A stretch of 64,000 nt of DNA from Rhodanobacter sp. C06. Its GTDB lineage: Bacteria; Pseudomonadota; Gammaproteobacteria; Xanthomonadales; Rhodanobacteraceae. Shown one piece after another: positions 42,499 to 56,365 of the stretch. The stretch covers positions 1 through 64,000 of the forward strand of contig NZ_MUNP01000034.1 of assembly GCF_002001105.1 (NCBI RefSeq). The letters run 5' to 3'. Below the pieces are notes generated by a model that saw nothing but the letters and a program-made list of their open reading frames with translations, was not told where the DNA came from and ran no database searches. Every line of letters begins with the position of its first letter. Position 1 is the stretch's first letter. The position numbers and the translations under genes were made by a program.

Positions 42499-43245
42499 TC
42501 AGTTGGACCAGCCGCCGTCCACGACGTGGACGGTGCCGGTGGTGAAGGAGGATTCGTCGGCGGCGAGATACAGCGCCAGCGCGGCGATCTCTTCCGGCGT
42601 GCCGAGGCGACCCATCGGCTGGCGGTCGGTGAAGCTCTTCCACACGGCTTCCTCGTCGCCGCCCAGCGCGCGCACGCGCTGGCCCAGCGAGGGCGTCTTC
42701 ACCGTGCCGGGACAGATCGCGTTGCAGCGCACGCCGCGCGCCACGAAGTCGGCGGCGATGGAGCGGGTGAGGCCGATCACCGCGGCCTTGGTCGTGCCGT
42801 AGGCGAAGCGGTTCGGCACGCCCTTGATGCTCGACGCCACCGAGGACATGTTGATGATGCTGCCGCGGCCGCGCTCCAGCATCGCCGGCAGCACCGCGCG
42901 GCACAGCCAGTACATGCCGTCCACGTTGATGCGGAACGAGCGTTGCCAGGCGTCGTCGTCGGTGTCGAGGATGGTGCCGGCGTGCACGTAGCCCGCGCAG
43001 TTGAACAGCACGTCGAATGGCGCGTTGCCGTCGACCAGTGCGCGGATGTCCTCGGCGCGGGTGACGTCCAGCCGCTGCGTGCTGATCGAGGCGTGTTCCT
43101 GCGCGAGGCTGGCCAGCGCCGCTGCGTCGATGTCGGTAGCCAGCACCGTGGCGCCTTCGCGGGCGAAGGCGAGCGCGGTGGCGCGGCCGATGCCGGCGCC
43201 GGCGGCGGTGACGAGGGCATGCTTGCCCGGCAGTCGGCCATTCAT
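42499..43245 (-). CDS. 2-keto-3-deoxy-L-fuconate dehydrogenase (SDR)
   Basis: 248 residues, classical short-chain dehydrogenase. Cofactor motif TAAGAGIGRA with DID at the end of strand two (NAD), NCAGYVH, catalytic Ser in INMSSVASS and YGTTKAA for Tyr-x3-Lys. It oxidises 2-keto-3-deoxy-L-fuconate at C4 within the operon. It follows the lactonase gene by 28 bp. Confidence 0.9.
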   Translation of the reverse strand: MNGRLPGKHALVTAAGAGIGRATALAFAREGATVLATDIDAAALASLAQEHASISTQRLDVTRAEDIRALVDGNAPFDVLFNCAGYVHAGTILDTDDDAWQRSFRINVDGMYWLCRAVLPAMLERGRGSIINMSSVASSIKGVPNRFAYGTTKAAVIGLTRSIAADFVARGVRCNAICPGTVKTPSLGQRVRALGGDEEAVWKSFTDRQPMGRLGTPEEIAALALYLAADESSFTTGTVHVVDGGWSN

Positions 43246-43273
43246 GCGCGTGGCCTCTGGGCGGTGGAGTGGT

Positions 43274-44149
43274 TCATGGGATGGCTCCGGCGGAAGCGGG
43301 GAAGTCGGGTGCGCGGCGCGGGCGGTAGAACGCCAGCGCGTTGCGGCTGAAGATGCGGTCCAGCGCGTGGGGGGCGTGCCGTTGCGCGAGCGCGCGGGCG
43401 AGCTCCAGCCAGTGCGCGTAGCTGTCGCGCAGCGTGAGTACCGGCCAGTCGCTGCCCCAGATCAGCCGCGCGGGACCGAAGCAGGCGAACAGGTGGTCGA
43501 CGTATGGATCGAGCGTGCTGGGCGGCGTGCCGGGCGCGAGCTCGGTGAGCAGGCCGGAGAACTTGCAGCAGACCTTGGGCAACGCGGCCAGCTCGCTGAT
43601 CGGCGCGGCCCAGTCGTCGTAGCGACCGTGCGCGATGTCCGGCTTGCCGGCGTGATCGAGCACCACGCGCAGCTCGCGTTCGCGCCGCAGCCGCTGTCGC
43701 AGCGCCGGCAGTTGCGGCGGCCGCACCAGCGCGTCGAAGGCGAGGTCCAGTTCCTGCAGGCACGCGAACGCCGGGTCGAGCGCGGGGCGCGCCAGCCAGC
43801 CGGGATCGGGATGATCCTGCGCCATCGGCCGCATGCCCAGCAGCAGGCCGTCGCCGTCGCGCGCCAGCGCGCGGATGCGCGCGGCCGCGTCGGGCGCCTC
43901 GAAATCCACCCAGCCCACCACGCCGAGGATGCCGCGGTCGGCCTGGGCCAGTTCGAACAGGTAGCGCGTTTCCGCCTCGCTCGCCGCCGCCTGCACCAGC
44001 ACGCTGCCGGCCACGCCGGCGACACTGCGCTGCGGCTGCAGGTCGGCGGGCAGGAAGTCGCGCTGCAGCGCGGCGTCGGCCTCGCGCAGCCACGCGTAGT
44101 CGCCGCGATCCACGCGCCAGTAGTGCTGGTGGGCGTCGATCAGGTTCAT
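43274..44149 (-). CDS. L-fuconolactonase, amidohydrolase family
   Basis: 291 residues. MNLIDAHQHYWRVD gives the metal-binding His pair at the start; LDHAGKPDIAHG and GSDWPVLTLRDSYAHW are late metal/active-site blocks of the COG3618 lactonases. It opens L-fucono-lactone to L-fuconate. Start ATG 44149 overlaps the stop of the aldo-keto reductase gene (ATGA). Confidence 0.92.
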   Translation of the reverse strand: MNLIDAHQHYWRVDRGDYAWLREADAALQRDFLPADLQPQRSVAGVAGSVLVQAAASEAETRYLFELAQADRGILGVVGWVDFEAPDAAARIRALARDGDGLLLGMRPMAQDHPDPGWLARPALDPAFACLQELDLAFDALVRPPQLPALRQRLRRERELRVVLDHAGKPDIAHGRYDDWAAPISELAALPKVCCKFSGLLTELAPGTPPSTLDPYVDHLFACFGPARLIWGSDWPVLTLRDSYAHWLELARALAQRHAPHALDRIFSRNALAFYRPRRAPDFPASAGAIP

Positions 44150-45183
44150 GGCGTAGGCGTGTTGGCGTCGAGCAGGCCAGCGTTGCGCAGTTCGTTCCAC
44201 AGTGTTGGCGGCAAGGGCGTGTGCATGCGCTGCACGGCGCTGTCGACTTCCGCCGACGAACGCAGGCCGCACACCACGGTGGCGACGGCGGGATGCGCCA
44301 GCGGAAACTGCAGCGCGGCGGTCCCGACCGTGACGCCGAACCGCTCGCAAAGGTCGTAGTAGCGTTGCGCCCGCGCGCGGGTCGCGGCATCGGCCGGGGC
44401 ATAGTTGTAGGTAGCGCCGGGCGCGTCGTCGGCCCCCAGCAGGCCGGAGTTGTAGGGGCCGGCCGCCATCACGGCGACGTTCCGCTGCACGGCCTGTGTC
44501 ATCAGCTGCGCGCTGTCGCGCTGCTCGAACAAGGTGTAGCGGCCGGCCAGCATGATGACGTCGAGTGGAAACTCCGGCATCACCTGCAGGCACACGTCCT
44601 GCTCGTTGACGCCCAGGCCGATCGCGCCGCACACGCCTTCGCTGCGCAGCTCGGCCATGGCGGGCAGGGTCTCGTCCAGCACCTGGCGCAGGATGGCCGG
44701 GTGGCGCGCGCCGTGGGTCAACGCGCCGATGTCGTGCAGCAGCAGGATCTCGACATGGTCGGTGGCCAGCCGGCGCAGGCTGGATTCCACCGAGCGCAGG
44801 ATGCCTTCACGGCTGTAGTCGAACACGGCGCGGTGGCCACTCACCGCGAAGCCGTCGTCCGCGGCCGGCTGGCTGGCGTCGGCGTCCAGCAACAGCCTGC
44901 CCACCTTGGTCGACAGGCTGTAGTCGCTGCGCGGGATGCCTGCCAGCGCCGCGCCGAGACGGGATTCGCTGAGGCCATAGCCGTAGTAGGGCGCGGTGTC
45001 GAAGTGGCGGATGCCCGATCGCCACGCGTGCTGCACGGCAGCGAGGGCATCGTCTTCCGCCACGCCGGCATAGAGGTTGCCGATCGGCGCGCCGCCGAAG
45101 GACAGCGGCGGCAGCCGGCGGCTCACCAGCGCCGGTGTCCCCGCGGGACGGGGCGGCTCGGCTTCTGCGCTGGCATGCGTCAT
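44146..45183 (-). CDS. L-fucose dehydrogenase, aldo/keto reductase family
   Basis: 345 residues. LSFGGAPIGNLYAGV, HFDTAPYYGYGLSESRLGAAL (catalytic Asp and Tyr), STKVGRLL (Lys) and LLLHDIGALTHG (His) are the aldo/keto reductase catalytic set, of the D-threo-aldose / L-fucose dehydrogenase subgroup. It makes L-fucono-lactone with NAD(P). First gene of the minus-strand operon, transcribed away from the hexosaminidase gene. Confidence 0.92.
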   Translation of the reverse strand: MTHASAEAEPPRPAGTPALVSRRLPPLSFGGAPIGNLYAGVAEDDALAAVQHAWRSGIRHFDTAPYYGYGLSESRLGAALAGIPRSDYSLSTKVGRLLLDADASQPAADDGFAVSGHRAVFDYSREGILRSVESSLRRLATDHVEILLLHDIGALTHGARHPAILRQVLDETLPAMAELRSEGVCGAIGLGVNEQDVCLQVMPEFPLDVIMLAGRYTLFEQRDSAQLMTQAVQRNVAVMAAGPYNSGLLGADDAPGATYNYAPADAATRARAQRYYDLCERFGVTVGTAALQFPLAHPAVATVVCGLRSSAEVDSAVQRMHTPLPPTLWNELRNAGLLDANTPTP

Positions 45184-45275
45184 GTCTTCACCCTGCGCTG
45201 CGTGGTGCCGTCGTCTGCCTGGCCGGACGCCGGGATCGGGTTGCGTATTCGTGCGCGGTGTCGCGCATCGAACCT

Positions 45276-45312
45276 TGCGTGCTAGTGTGCACGTATGAAA
45301 CGATGATTTACA
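45276..45312 (-). promoter_or_regulatory. Candidate operators upstream of fucose operon
   Basis: Two adjacent motifs in the 263-bp divergent gap: CGTGC / GCACG (45278-45293) and TGAAACGATGATTTACA (45296-45312), the second resembling the IclR/KdgR-type site seen before fucP. No firm -10/-35 pair is visible. Elsewhere in the gap nothing is recognised. Confidence 0.4.
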
Positions 45313-45446
45313 AGTGAGCAAATTGCCGCCGCCCTGGAGGCCAGGCGGGGGCAAGCCATCGGGATAATCCCGATTCTCGATCGCCGCCATGCGCCGGATT
45401 GTGTCCATGGCCGCGGGTTTCGTCCGAACGACGTGGGGAAGCATTG

Positions 45447-47702
45447 ATGTCGAAGATCCTTGTGCGGTGCCTGTTGGGCCTGTCCATCCTGCTGCCGGCC
45501 CTGGGCATGGCGGCCGGCATTTCCATCATTCCCCAACCGCGACAGCTGCAGCTGGAGCAGGGCAGTTACCGGCTCGATGCGCACACCCGCGTGGCGGCGC
45601 CGAAGGACGCCCGAGGCCGCGAGATCGCCGCCTTCCTGCGCGAGGCGATCCGTGCGCAGACCGGCATCGCGGTGCGAGAAGGGGATGCCGCGCACGGCAT
45701 CGAGCTGAAGCTCGATCCGGCGGTGCAGGGCGCCGAAGCCTATCGGCTCGCGGTGACGCCGAAGCGCATCACGGTCAGCGCCGCGACCGACAAGGGCCTG
45801 TTCTGGGGTGTGCAGACGCTGCGCCAGCTGCTGCCGCTGGAACACGCCGCGCAGGTGACGGTGCCCGCGGTGACCATCGAGGACGCGCCGGCCTACGCCT
45901 GGCGTGGCGTGATGCTCGATGTCGCCCGGCACTTCTACCCGGTGAGCTTCATCGAGAAACAGCTCGACCTCTTGAGCTACTACAAGATCAACACCTTCCA
46001 CTGGCACCTCACCGACGACCAGGGGTGGCGCATCGAGATCAAGCGTTACCCGAAACTCACCAGTGTCGGCGCGTGGCGCACCGAGGCGGACGGCACGCGC
46101 TACGGCGGTTTCTACACCCAGGCGCAGATCCGCGAAGTGGTGAACTACGCGCGCGAGCGCAACATCACCGTGATCCCCGAGATCGAGATGCCGGGACACA
46201 GCGTGGCCGCGATCGCGGCCTATCCCGAGCTTTCGTGCAGCAAGCAACCGGCGACCGTGCCCACCACCTGGGGCGTGTTCAAGAACATCGACTGCGTGGG
46301 CGACGAAGGCACCTTCACCTTCCTGCAGAACGTGCTGGACGAGGTGCTGCCGCTGTTCCCGTCGAAGTACGTGCACATCGGCGGCGACGAGGTGCCGAAG
46401 GACGACTGGCACGACTGCGCCTCCTGCCAGGCGCTGATGCACAAGCTGGGGCTGAAGGACGAGGAAGGCCTGCAGAGCTACTTCATCCAGCACATCCAGA
46501 AGTACCTGGAGGGCAAGGGCAAGACCATGATCGGCTGGGACGAGATCCTCGAAGGCGGCGCCAGCAAGAACGCCGTCGTCGAGGTCTGGCGCGGCGACGA
46601 CGAGGCGCGCAAGGCGCTCGAGAACGGCAATCGCGTGATCGTGGCCGGGCCGTTCTACCTCGACTCGCCGCTGCTCAAGCTCACCGTGCAGAACGTGTTC
46701 CGCACCGACATCACCGGCGCCGCGCCGACGCCGTACACCGAGGCCAAGCCGGAGAATGCCGCCATCATCGCGGCGCACCGCGCACAGATCCTGGGCGCCG
46801 AGGCGCCATTGTGGAGTGAGCGCGCGAACCCGTACAACGCCGAGTCCAAGCTGTACCCGCGCGCGCTCGCCTTCGCCGAGAACCTGTGGCGCGGCAATGC
46901 GCACGACGACGCAGCCTGGGCGGACTTCCACCAGCGTCTTGAGGCGCAGTACCCGCGGCTGGATGCATGGCACGTGGCCTACGGTCCGGAGGATCGCGCG
47001 GTGGTGCAGTACGCGATCACGGTGGATGCCAAGGGCGGCTGGCAGCTGCACGCGCAGCGCGGCTTTGACGACCTGGTGAACCATTACACGCTGGACGGCA
47101 GCACGCCGAGCGCGAAGTCGCCGTCGTTCACCGACTCGGTGGTGGTGCCGCATGCCGGCACGCTGCAGGTGGTGCCGTTCCGCAAGGGGCTGCGCTACGA
47201 CAATCCGACCAGCTTCACCTTGGTGGACAACCTCGCCACCGGCAAGCCGCTCAGCCTCGCCCAGCCGCCTTCGCCGAAGTACGCGCCCGCCAGCGCGCTG
47301 ACCGACGGCGTGCTGGGCAGCGGCGATTTCCGCGACGGGCAGTGGGTCGGCTGGAACGACCACGACATCGACGCCAGCATCGACCTGCAGAAGTCCACGA
47401 CTATCCACTCGATCGCCGTGAATTTCCTGCAGGACACCGGCTCGCGCATCCTGGCGCCGCGGCAGGTGAGCTTCCAGGTCTCCGGCGACGGGCAGCACTG
47501 GACCGCGCTGCAGACCGAGCAGCCGCAGGCCGACGTGATGAGCGCGCGGCCGGCGGAGTTCCATCTCGTGTTCAAGGCGAGCAAGCCGTTGAGCGCACGC
47601 TATGTCCGTGTCACCGCGAGCCGTTACGCAAACGTACCGGCCGGCTTCCCGGACGGTGCCGCCAACACCTGGTTGTTCGCGGACGAGATCCTGGTGAAGT
47701 AA
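45447..47702 (+). CDS. Exported beta-N-acetylhexosaminidase, GH20
   Basis: 751 residues. Signal peptide (MSKILVRCLLGLSILLPALGMA), N-terminal GH20b domain (to about 140), catalytic barrel with WRGVMLDVARHF, HWHLTDDQGWRIE and the acid/assistant pair in HIGGDEVPK (about 310-318), then a C-terminal chitobiase-like strand region and a discoidin-like module (DIDASIDLQKSTTIHSI, last 130 residues). It removes terminal GlcNAc/GalNAc from glycans outside the cytoplasm. GTGGGGAAG precedes ATG 45447. Neighbouring fucose genes suggest joint use of glycans. Confidence 0.95.
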   Translation: MSKILVRCLLGLSILLPALGMAAGISIIPQPRQLQLEQGSYRLDAHTRVAAPKDARGREIAAFLREAIRAQTGIAVREGDAAHGIELKLDPAVQGAEAYRLAVTPKRITVSAATDKGLFWGVQTLRQLLPLEHAAQVTVPAVTIEDAPAYAWRGVMLDVARHFYPVSFIEKQLDLLSYYKINTFHWHLTDDQGWRIEIKRYPKLTSVGAWRTEADGTRYGGFYTQAQIREVVNYARERNITVIPEIEMPGHSVAAIAAYPELSCSKQPATVPTTWGVFKNIDCVGDEGTFTFLQNVLDEVLPLFPSKYVHIGGDEVPKDDWHDCASCQALMHKLGLKDEEGLQSYFIQHIQKYLEGKGKTMIGWDEILEGGASKNAVVEVWRGDDEARKALENGNRVIVAGPFYLDSPLLKLTVQNVFRTDITGAAPTPYTEAKPENAAIIAAHRAQILGAEAPLWSERANPYNAESKLYPRALAFAENLWRGNAHDDAAWADFHQRLEAQYPRLDAWHVAYGPEDRAVVQYAITVDAKGGWQLHAQRGFDDLVNHYTLDGSTPSAKSPSFTDSVVVPHAGTLQVVPFRKGLRYDNPTSFTLVDNLATGKPLSLAQPPSPKYAPASALTDGVLGSGDFRDGQWVGWNDHDIDASIDLQKSTTIHSIAVNFLQDTGSRILAPRQVSFQVSGDGQHWTALQTEQPQADVMSARPAEFHLVFKASKPLSARYVRVTASRYANVPAGFPDGAANTWLFADEILVK

Positions 47703-47796
47703 CGCCGCGCGACGCGCGATGGATCAGATTGATCCAAGCGCGCGGCGATCGCCTCCGGCAGACTGGTGCGAAACCGGCTGACGGAGGCGAGCGGGT

Positions 47797-48285
47797 ATGT
47801 CGACAGCATCAGGCATCAGCATCGCGCCGGCCCGCTTCCCCGCGGACGGCGCGGTGGTGCGCGAGCTGTTCGCGGAATACGCGGAAAGCCTCGGCATCGA
47901 TCTCTCCTTCCAGGGGTTCGCGTCAGAGCTGGCGCAACTGCCCGGCAAGTACGCACCGCCGCTGGGCGACATCCTGCTCGCCCGCGACGCCGCGGGCTCG
48001 GTCCTGGGTTGCGTGGCATTGCGGCCCACGATGCTGCCGGGCACGGCCGAGATGAAACGCCTGTACCTGCGCCCCGCCGCGCGCGGTCAGGCGCTGGGGC
48101 GCCGGTTGGCGGAAGCGATCCTCGTGCGCGCTCGCGAGGCGGGCCATGCGCGCGTGGTGCTGGACACGCTGGCCACGATGCATGCCGCACGGCGGCTGTA
48201 TGTGGAGCTGGGTTTCCAGCCCATGCCGGCGTACTACGACAACCCGTTACCCGGCACGCTGTACATGGCGCTGGAGCTGGCTTGA
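47797..48285 (+). CDS. GNAT family N-acetyltransferase
   Basis: 162 residues. [24 protein letters not shown] is the acetyl-CoA binding segment (RGQALG) and [20 protein letters not shown] follows. Substrate unknown. It stands alone: 94 bp after the hexosaminidase, 3 bp before the convergent AraC gene. Confidence 0.88.
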   Translation: MSTASGISIAPARFPADGAVVRELFAEYAESLGIDLSFQGFASELAQLPGKYAPPLGDILLARDAAGSVLGCVALRPTMLPGTAEMKRLYLRPAARGQALGRRLAEAILVRAREAGHARVVLDTLATMHAARRLYVELGFQPMPAYYDNPLPGTLYMALELA

Positions 48286-48288
48286 AGC

Positions 48289-48924
48289 TTACGCCGCTGC
48301 CGACCAGCCACTGCGGAAGACCGCTGGCGTCATCCCGCAGGTGCGGACGAATTCGCGATTGAGATGCGCCTGGTCATAGAAGCCCGCAGCCAGCGCAGCT
48401 TCCACCACGGGGACCTGGCGGCGCAGCAGCGTCTTGGCCTGCTGCATGGCGAGCAGCACGTGGAAGTTGTGCAGGCTGCTGCCGGTTTCGCGGCGGAAGG
48501 TGCGCGACAGGTGACCCTCGGACACGGCGCAGCCTCGCGCGACCGCGGTGACATCGGTGCGCAACGAGGGGCGTTGCGCCAGCAACGTGGCGGCTCGTGC
48601 GGCCAGCATGGCGGTTTCGCGAGCAGCTGTGCGAGACGCGGGCACGAAGCGCGAGACGAAGGCCCAGCCCTGCCGATCCAGCGGTTCGAAACGATGGACT
48701 ACGCCAGCCGGCACGATCAGCGTGTCGCCGGCGGCGACATCACGGAAGCCGTGGGGCAGACGCAGGCGCGCACGGCCGGCAAGCACCTGGACGAGTTCAT
48801 CGCCGGCGTGGAAATGAGGACGGAAACGCCAGGCGTGGCGTTTGCCCGCGATGGTCTCGACCGGCTCCCCCGTGTCGTGGTCGACCGCAAATGCGGTGCG
48901 GACAAGGGCGGAGCGGTCGCGCAT
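48289..48924 (-). CDS. Cupin-AraC family regulator
   Basis: 211 residues. N-terminal cupin-like effector part (FRPHFHAGDELVQVLAGRARLR, GDTLIVPAGVVHRF) and C-terminal AraC double helix-turn-helix (CAVSEGHLSRTFRRETGSSLHNF, EAALAAGFYDQAHLNREFVRTCGMTPAVFR; shorter key words GHLSRTFRRE and DQAHLNREF). Length is short for the family, as many such members are. The target is unknown. Confidence 0.88.
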   Translation of the reverse strand: MRDRSALVRTAFAVDHDTGEPVETIAGKRHAWRFRPHFHAGDELVQVLAGRARLRLPHGFRDVAAGDTLIVPAGVVHRFEPLDRQGWAFVSRFVPASRTAARETAMLAARAATLLAQRPSLRTDVTAVARGCAVSEGHLSRTFRRETGSSLHNFHVLLAMQQAKTLLRRQVPVVEAALAAGFYDQAHLNREFVRTCGMTPAVFRSGWSAAA

Positions 48925-48934
48925 GGCCGATGGC

Positions 48935-49425
48935 CTAGCCGACCGCGTCGCGGATCGCTGCCGGCAGCACCACCGGTTTGCCGGTGGCCGGATCCATCCA
49001 CACCATCACCACGTGGCCGTCGCAGTACAGGGTGTCGGCGTCGGCGGCATCCACCAGGCGGTGGGCGATGGTCATCGAGCTGTTGCCGATGCGTTCGCAG
49101 TAGAGCTGCACGTGCAGTTGTGCCGGCCATTCGATGGGGCGGCGGTAGTTGAGCTGCACGGCGGCCATCACCGGCATGCTGTGTTCGTCGAACCACGGGC
49201 CGGGCACGTGGCTCAGCCACTGCAACCGCGCCTCCTCCAGGTAGGTGAGGTAGTTCGAGTTGTTGACGTGGTTGAAGGCGTCGAGGTCGCGCCAGCGTGC
49301 GGCGATATCCGCCGTGAACAGCGGCTTCGGCGCGGTCGGCGCTGCATCGGCGGCGACTGGCGCGGCGGCGGATTCGGCTTTCTTGCCGCGGCGGGCGGGT
49401 TTGGGCGATTCGCTGGCGGTCTTGC

Positions 49426-49429
<4 letters not shown>
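48935..49429 (-). CDS. Hotdog-fold acyl-CoA thioesterase
   Basis: 164 residues. An Ala/Lys/Pro-rich N-terminal extension (1-35) precedes the 4-hydroxybenzoyl-CoA thioesterase fold: [25 protein letters not shown] with the catalytic Asp, then [16 protein letters not shown]. It hydrolyses acyl-CoA; chain preference unknown. Its ATG overlaps the uvrA stop (49426-49429), so it is translated with uvrA. Confidence 0.9.
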
Positions 49430-52350
<2,921 letters not shown>

Positions 52351-52472
52351 GGCGCTCGGATATGGGGGGAGCCCATTACTATACCAAGCCGTTCAGTACG
52401 TCTGCTTACTTGCCAGGAGGTGACCCGGAGACGTTGAGGCGCGCCGGGATTCCGGCTTGGCATGGTCAGTAA

Positions 52473-52502
52473 TTGACCAGCGCTTCGGGAGGTCGTTATA
52501 AT
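52473..52502 (+). promoter_or_regulatory. Promoter of rplU-rpmA
   Basis: TTGACC (52473-52478), 18-bp spacer, TATAAT (52497-52502); a strong vegetative promoter. The leader to ATG 52571 is about 60 bases and contains a G-rich binding site far upstream but a usable AGAAGGG near 52557-52563. Confidence 0.85.
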
Positions 52503-52570
52503 CCGCGGTTCGTCAGTCCCTGTCCGGGACATGGCGATACCCAAGAGAATAACGACAGAAGGGCATTCCC

Positions 52571-52885
52571 ATGAGTTACGCAGTCATCAAGACCGGTGGC
52601 AAGCAGTACCGTGTGCAGCAGGGCGACGTGCTGCGCGTGGAGCTGTTGACCGCCGATGAAGGCGCCACCGTGAGCTTCGACCAGGTGTTGCTGGTCGGTT
52701 CCGGCGAGTCGGTCACCGTCGGTGCGCCGATCGTGGACGGCGCCACCGTCAGCGCCATCGTGCGCAAGCACGGCCGCGCCGACAAGATCCGCATCATCAA
52801 ATTCCGCCGCCGCAAGCATTACAAGCGTCAGCAGGGTCATCGTCAGCATTTCACCGAAATCGAGATCACGGGCATCAACGCCTGA
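52571..52885 (+). CDS. rplU: Ribosomal protein bL21
   Basis: 104 residues. [43 protein letters not shown] are bL21 hallmarks. Large-subunit protein binding 23S rRNA. First gene of rplU-rpmA, 19 bp ahead of rpmA. Confidence 0.98.
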   Translation: MSYAVIKTGGKQYRVQQGDVLRVELLTADEGATVSFDQVLLVGSGESVTVGAPIVDGATVSAIVRKHGRADKIRIIKFRRRKHYKRQQGHRQHFTEIEITGINA

Positions 52886-52904
52886 GCAACTGGAGCATTG
52901 AGTC

Positions 52905-54499
<1,595 letters not shown>

Positions 54500-54503
<4 letters not shown>

Positions 54504-55297
54504 ACGCTTCTGTGCAGGATCAGCTCCAGCACCGCCTTGCTGCCGAAGAAGGCCAGCAGCAGCACGGCCATGCCGGTCAGGCACAGGTTCACCGCGCTGC
54601 GTCCGCGCCAGCCGTGCTTCCAGCGGCCCCACAGCAGGGTGCCGAAGATCAGCCAGGCGATCACGCTGAGCACCGTGGTGTGGATCAGGTGCTGGGCGCG
54701 GATGTTCTGGATGAACAGCGCGCCGCTCAGCAGGGTCAGCGTGAGCAGGGCGAAGCCGGCGCCGATCAGGCGGAACAGCAGCGACTCGGTCTGCACCAGT
54801 GGCGGCAGCGCTTTCATCACGCGCGCCGGCCGGTGCGCGCGCAACGCGCGCTCCTGCACCGCCAGCAGCACCGCTACCACGGCGGCGATCGACAGCAGGC
54901 TGTAGCCGAGCAGGGCGATCGCCACATGCAGGCTGATCTGCCAATCCAGCGGATTCGGCGTGGTGGGCGGGGCCAGGAAGATGTCCAGTCCCAGCAGCAG
55001 CGCCGCCAGCGGGAACACGATCACGCCCAGCCCGGCCACCGGCCGCGCCAGGTTCACCAGCAGAGTCAGCGCCGCCACCACGCAGGCCACCAGCGACAGC
55101 GCGGCGAAGAAGTGCAGGTCCAGCCGTCCGCCATGCGCCCCCATGAGCACTGCGATGTGCAGCAGCATGCCCAGCGTGGCGGCGAGCAGGCCCAACCGCT
55201 GCGGCGAGCGCGGGCAGCCGGTCAGGGGGGCCGCCAGCAGGCTGGCACCGCCGAGGTAGCACATGATGGCGAGGATGGAAGGCAGGGCAAGCGACAT
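54500..55297 (-). CDS. ypjD: YpjD/CcsA-like cytochrome c assembly-type membrane protein
   Basis: 265 residues, about eight membrane helices, no tryptophan-rich WWD loop region that is obvious. ILAIMCYLGGASLLA, WQISLHVAIALLGYSLLSIAAV (conserved His in ISLHVAIA), LIHTTVLSVIAWLIFGTLLWGR are YpjD-like blocks. In many gammaproteobacteria ypjD is divergent from ffh; here other genes separate them. Function is not firmly known. Confidence 0.85.
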
Positions 55298-55362
55298 GGC
55301 GAACGAGTTTGGCACAGGGCTGCGGTTTGCGTGAACGCAGGGCATGACTTTCGTCACTGGTT

Positions 55363-55386
55363 ATATTTAGAGATTTGTCTAAATAT
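55363..55386 (+). promoter_or_regulatory. Perfect inverted repeat: autorepressor operator
   Basis: ATATTTAGA (55363-55371), six bases, TCTAAATAT (55378-55386). It lies 31 bp upstream of the sdpR start and is strikingly AT-rich within GC-rich DNA. Palindromes of this form are typical of ArsR/SdpR repressors. Confidence 0.8.
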
Positions 55387-55417
55387 CTATGCGTGTACCG
55401 TGTGTGTGGCGAGGCCG

Positions 55418-55705
55418 ATGAAGCAGCAGGAAGTGTTCAAGGCGCTGGCCGATCCCACGCGGCGCGCGATCCTGAAGCGCCTGCAGGGCGGCGCCTTGAC
55501 CGCCGGCGAGATCGGCGAGGCGTTCGACATCACGCCGGCCTCGCTGTCGCACCACTTCGCCGTGCTCAAGCATGCCGACCTGGTACGCACCGAGCGGCAA
55601 GGTCAGTTCATCGTCTACTCGCTCAACAGCACCGTGATGGAGGATCTCACCCGCATGGTGCTGGATCTGTTTCCGTCGAAAGGGAGTCAGGGAGGCAAAC
55701 GATGA
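55418..55705 (+). CDS. sdpR: SdpR-like ArsR family autorepressor
   Basis: 95 residues, almost all winged helix-turn-helix: VFKALADPTRRAILKRLQGG, LTAGEIGEAFDITPASLSHHFAVLK and TERQGQFIVYSLN. No metal-ligand Cys pairs, so it is of the non-metal SdpR type. It should repress its own operon with the SdpI-like protein. ATG 55418 ends the leader after the inverted repeat; the stop overlaps the next start by ATGA. Confidence 0.9.
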   Translation: MKQQEVFKALADPTRRAILKRLQGGALTAGEIGEAFDITPASLSHHFAVLKHADLVRTERQGQFIVYSLNSTVMEDLTRMVLDLFPSKGSQGGKR

Positions 55706-56346
55706 AATTGCATCGCAATCTGCTGGTGTCCGCGGTCTTTGTCGTAGTGGCGGTGATCGCTGGTGTGTGGTTGTACCCGCGACTGCCGGCCGAGGTGCCC
55801 ACGCACCTGGACATGCACAACCACGTCAACGGTGTCACGCCGCGCTTCTGGGCGGCCGCATTTCCGGCGTTGGGCGTGCTCATCGTGGCGGCGCTGTCCG
55901 TGGTGCTGCCGGCGGTTTCGCCGCGCCAGTTCGCGATCAGGCGGTTCGAGGGCGTGTGGGGCGTGCTGATGCTGATCATGCAGGGCTTCGTGCTGGTCGC
56001 CAGCCTGGGCATCCTGCTTGCCGGAGCCGGCTATGCCGTGTCGATGCCGACCATCGTCATGCTCGCCGCCGGTGTGTTGTACCTGCTGCTCGGCAACTAC
56101 ATGGGCAAGCTGCGCCGCAATTTCTTCATCGGCATCCGCACGCCGTGGACGCTGGCCAGCGATGCGGTGTGGGAACGCACGCACCGTTTCGGCGGCCGGC
56201 TGTTCATGCTGGGCGGCCTGGCGGTGGTGCTCATCGCCATGGTCGATCCCGCGCCATGGCTGCTGCTGATCGTGCTGGCGGCGGTGTGGCTGATCGCGGC
56301 GGGGTACTCGTACTACATCCACTTGCAGCTGGAAGGCAGTCGCTGA
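55702..56346 (+). CDS. sdpI: SdpI/DUF1648-type immunity-like membrane protein
   Basis: 214 residues with six membrane helices. LPAEVPTHLDMHNHVNGVTPRF is the DUF1648 block and NFFIGIRTPWTLASDAVWERTHRFGGRLF the SdpI motif (IGIRTPWTL, WERTHRFGG). In Bacillus the SdpI protein gives immunity to a toxin peptide and senses it for SdpR; no toxin gene is seen here. The start overlaps sdpR. Confidence 0.88.
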   Translation: MKLHRNLLVSAVFVVVAVIAGVWLYPRLPAEVPTHLDMHNHVNGVTPRFWAAAFPALGVLIVAALSVVLPAVSPRQFAIRRFEGVWGVLMLIMQGFVLVASLGILLAGAGYAVSMPTIVMLAAGVLYLLLGNYMGKLRRNFFIGIRTPWTLASDAVWERTHRFGGRLFMLGGLAVVLIAMVDPAPWLLLIVLAAVWLIAAGYSYYIHLQLEGSR

Positions 56347-56365
56347 CCAGCGAGGAGATACGCGC

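Noticed and set aside
52351-52440. LexA box before uvrA
   Set aside because: No clear SOS palindrome could be seen next to the TATAGT -10; only the promoter element is noted.
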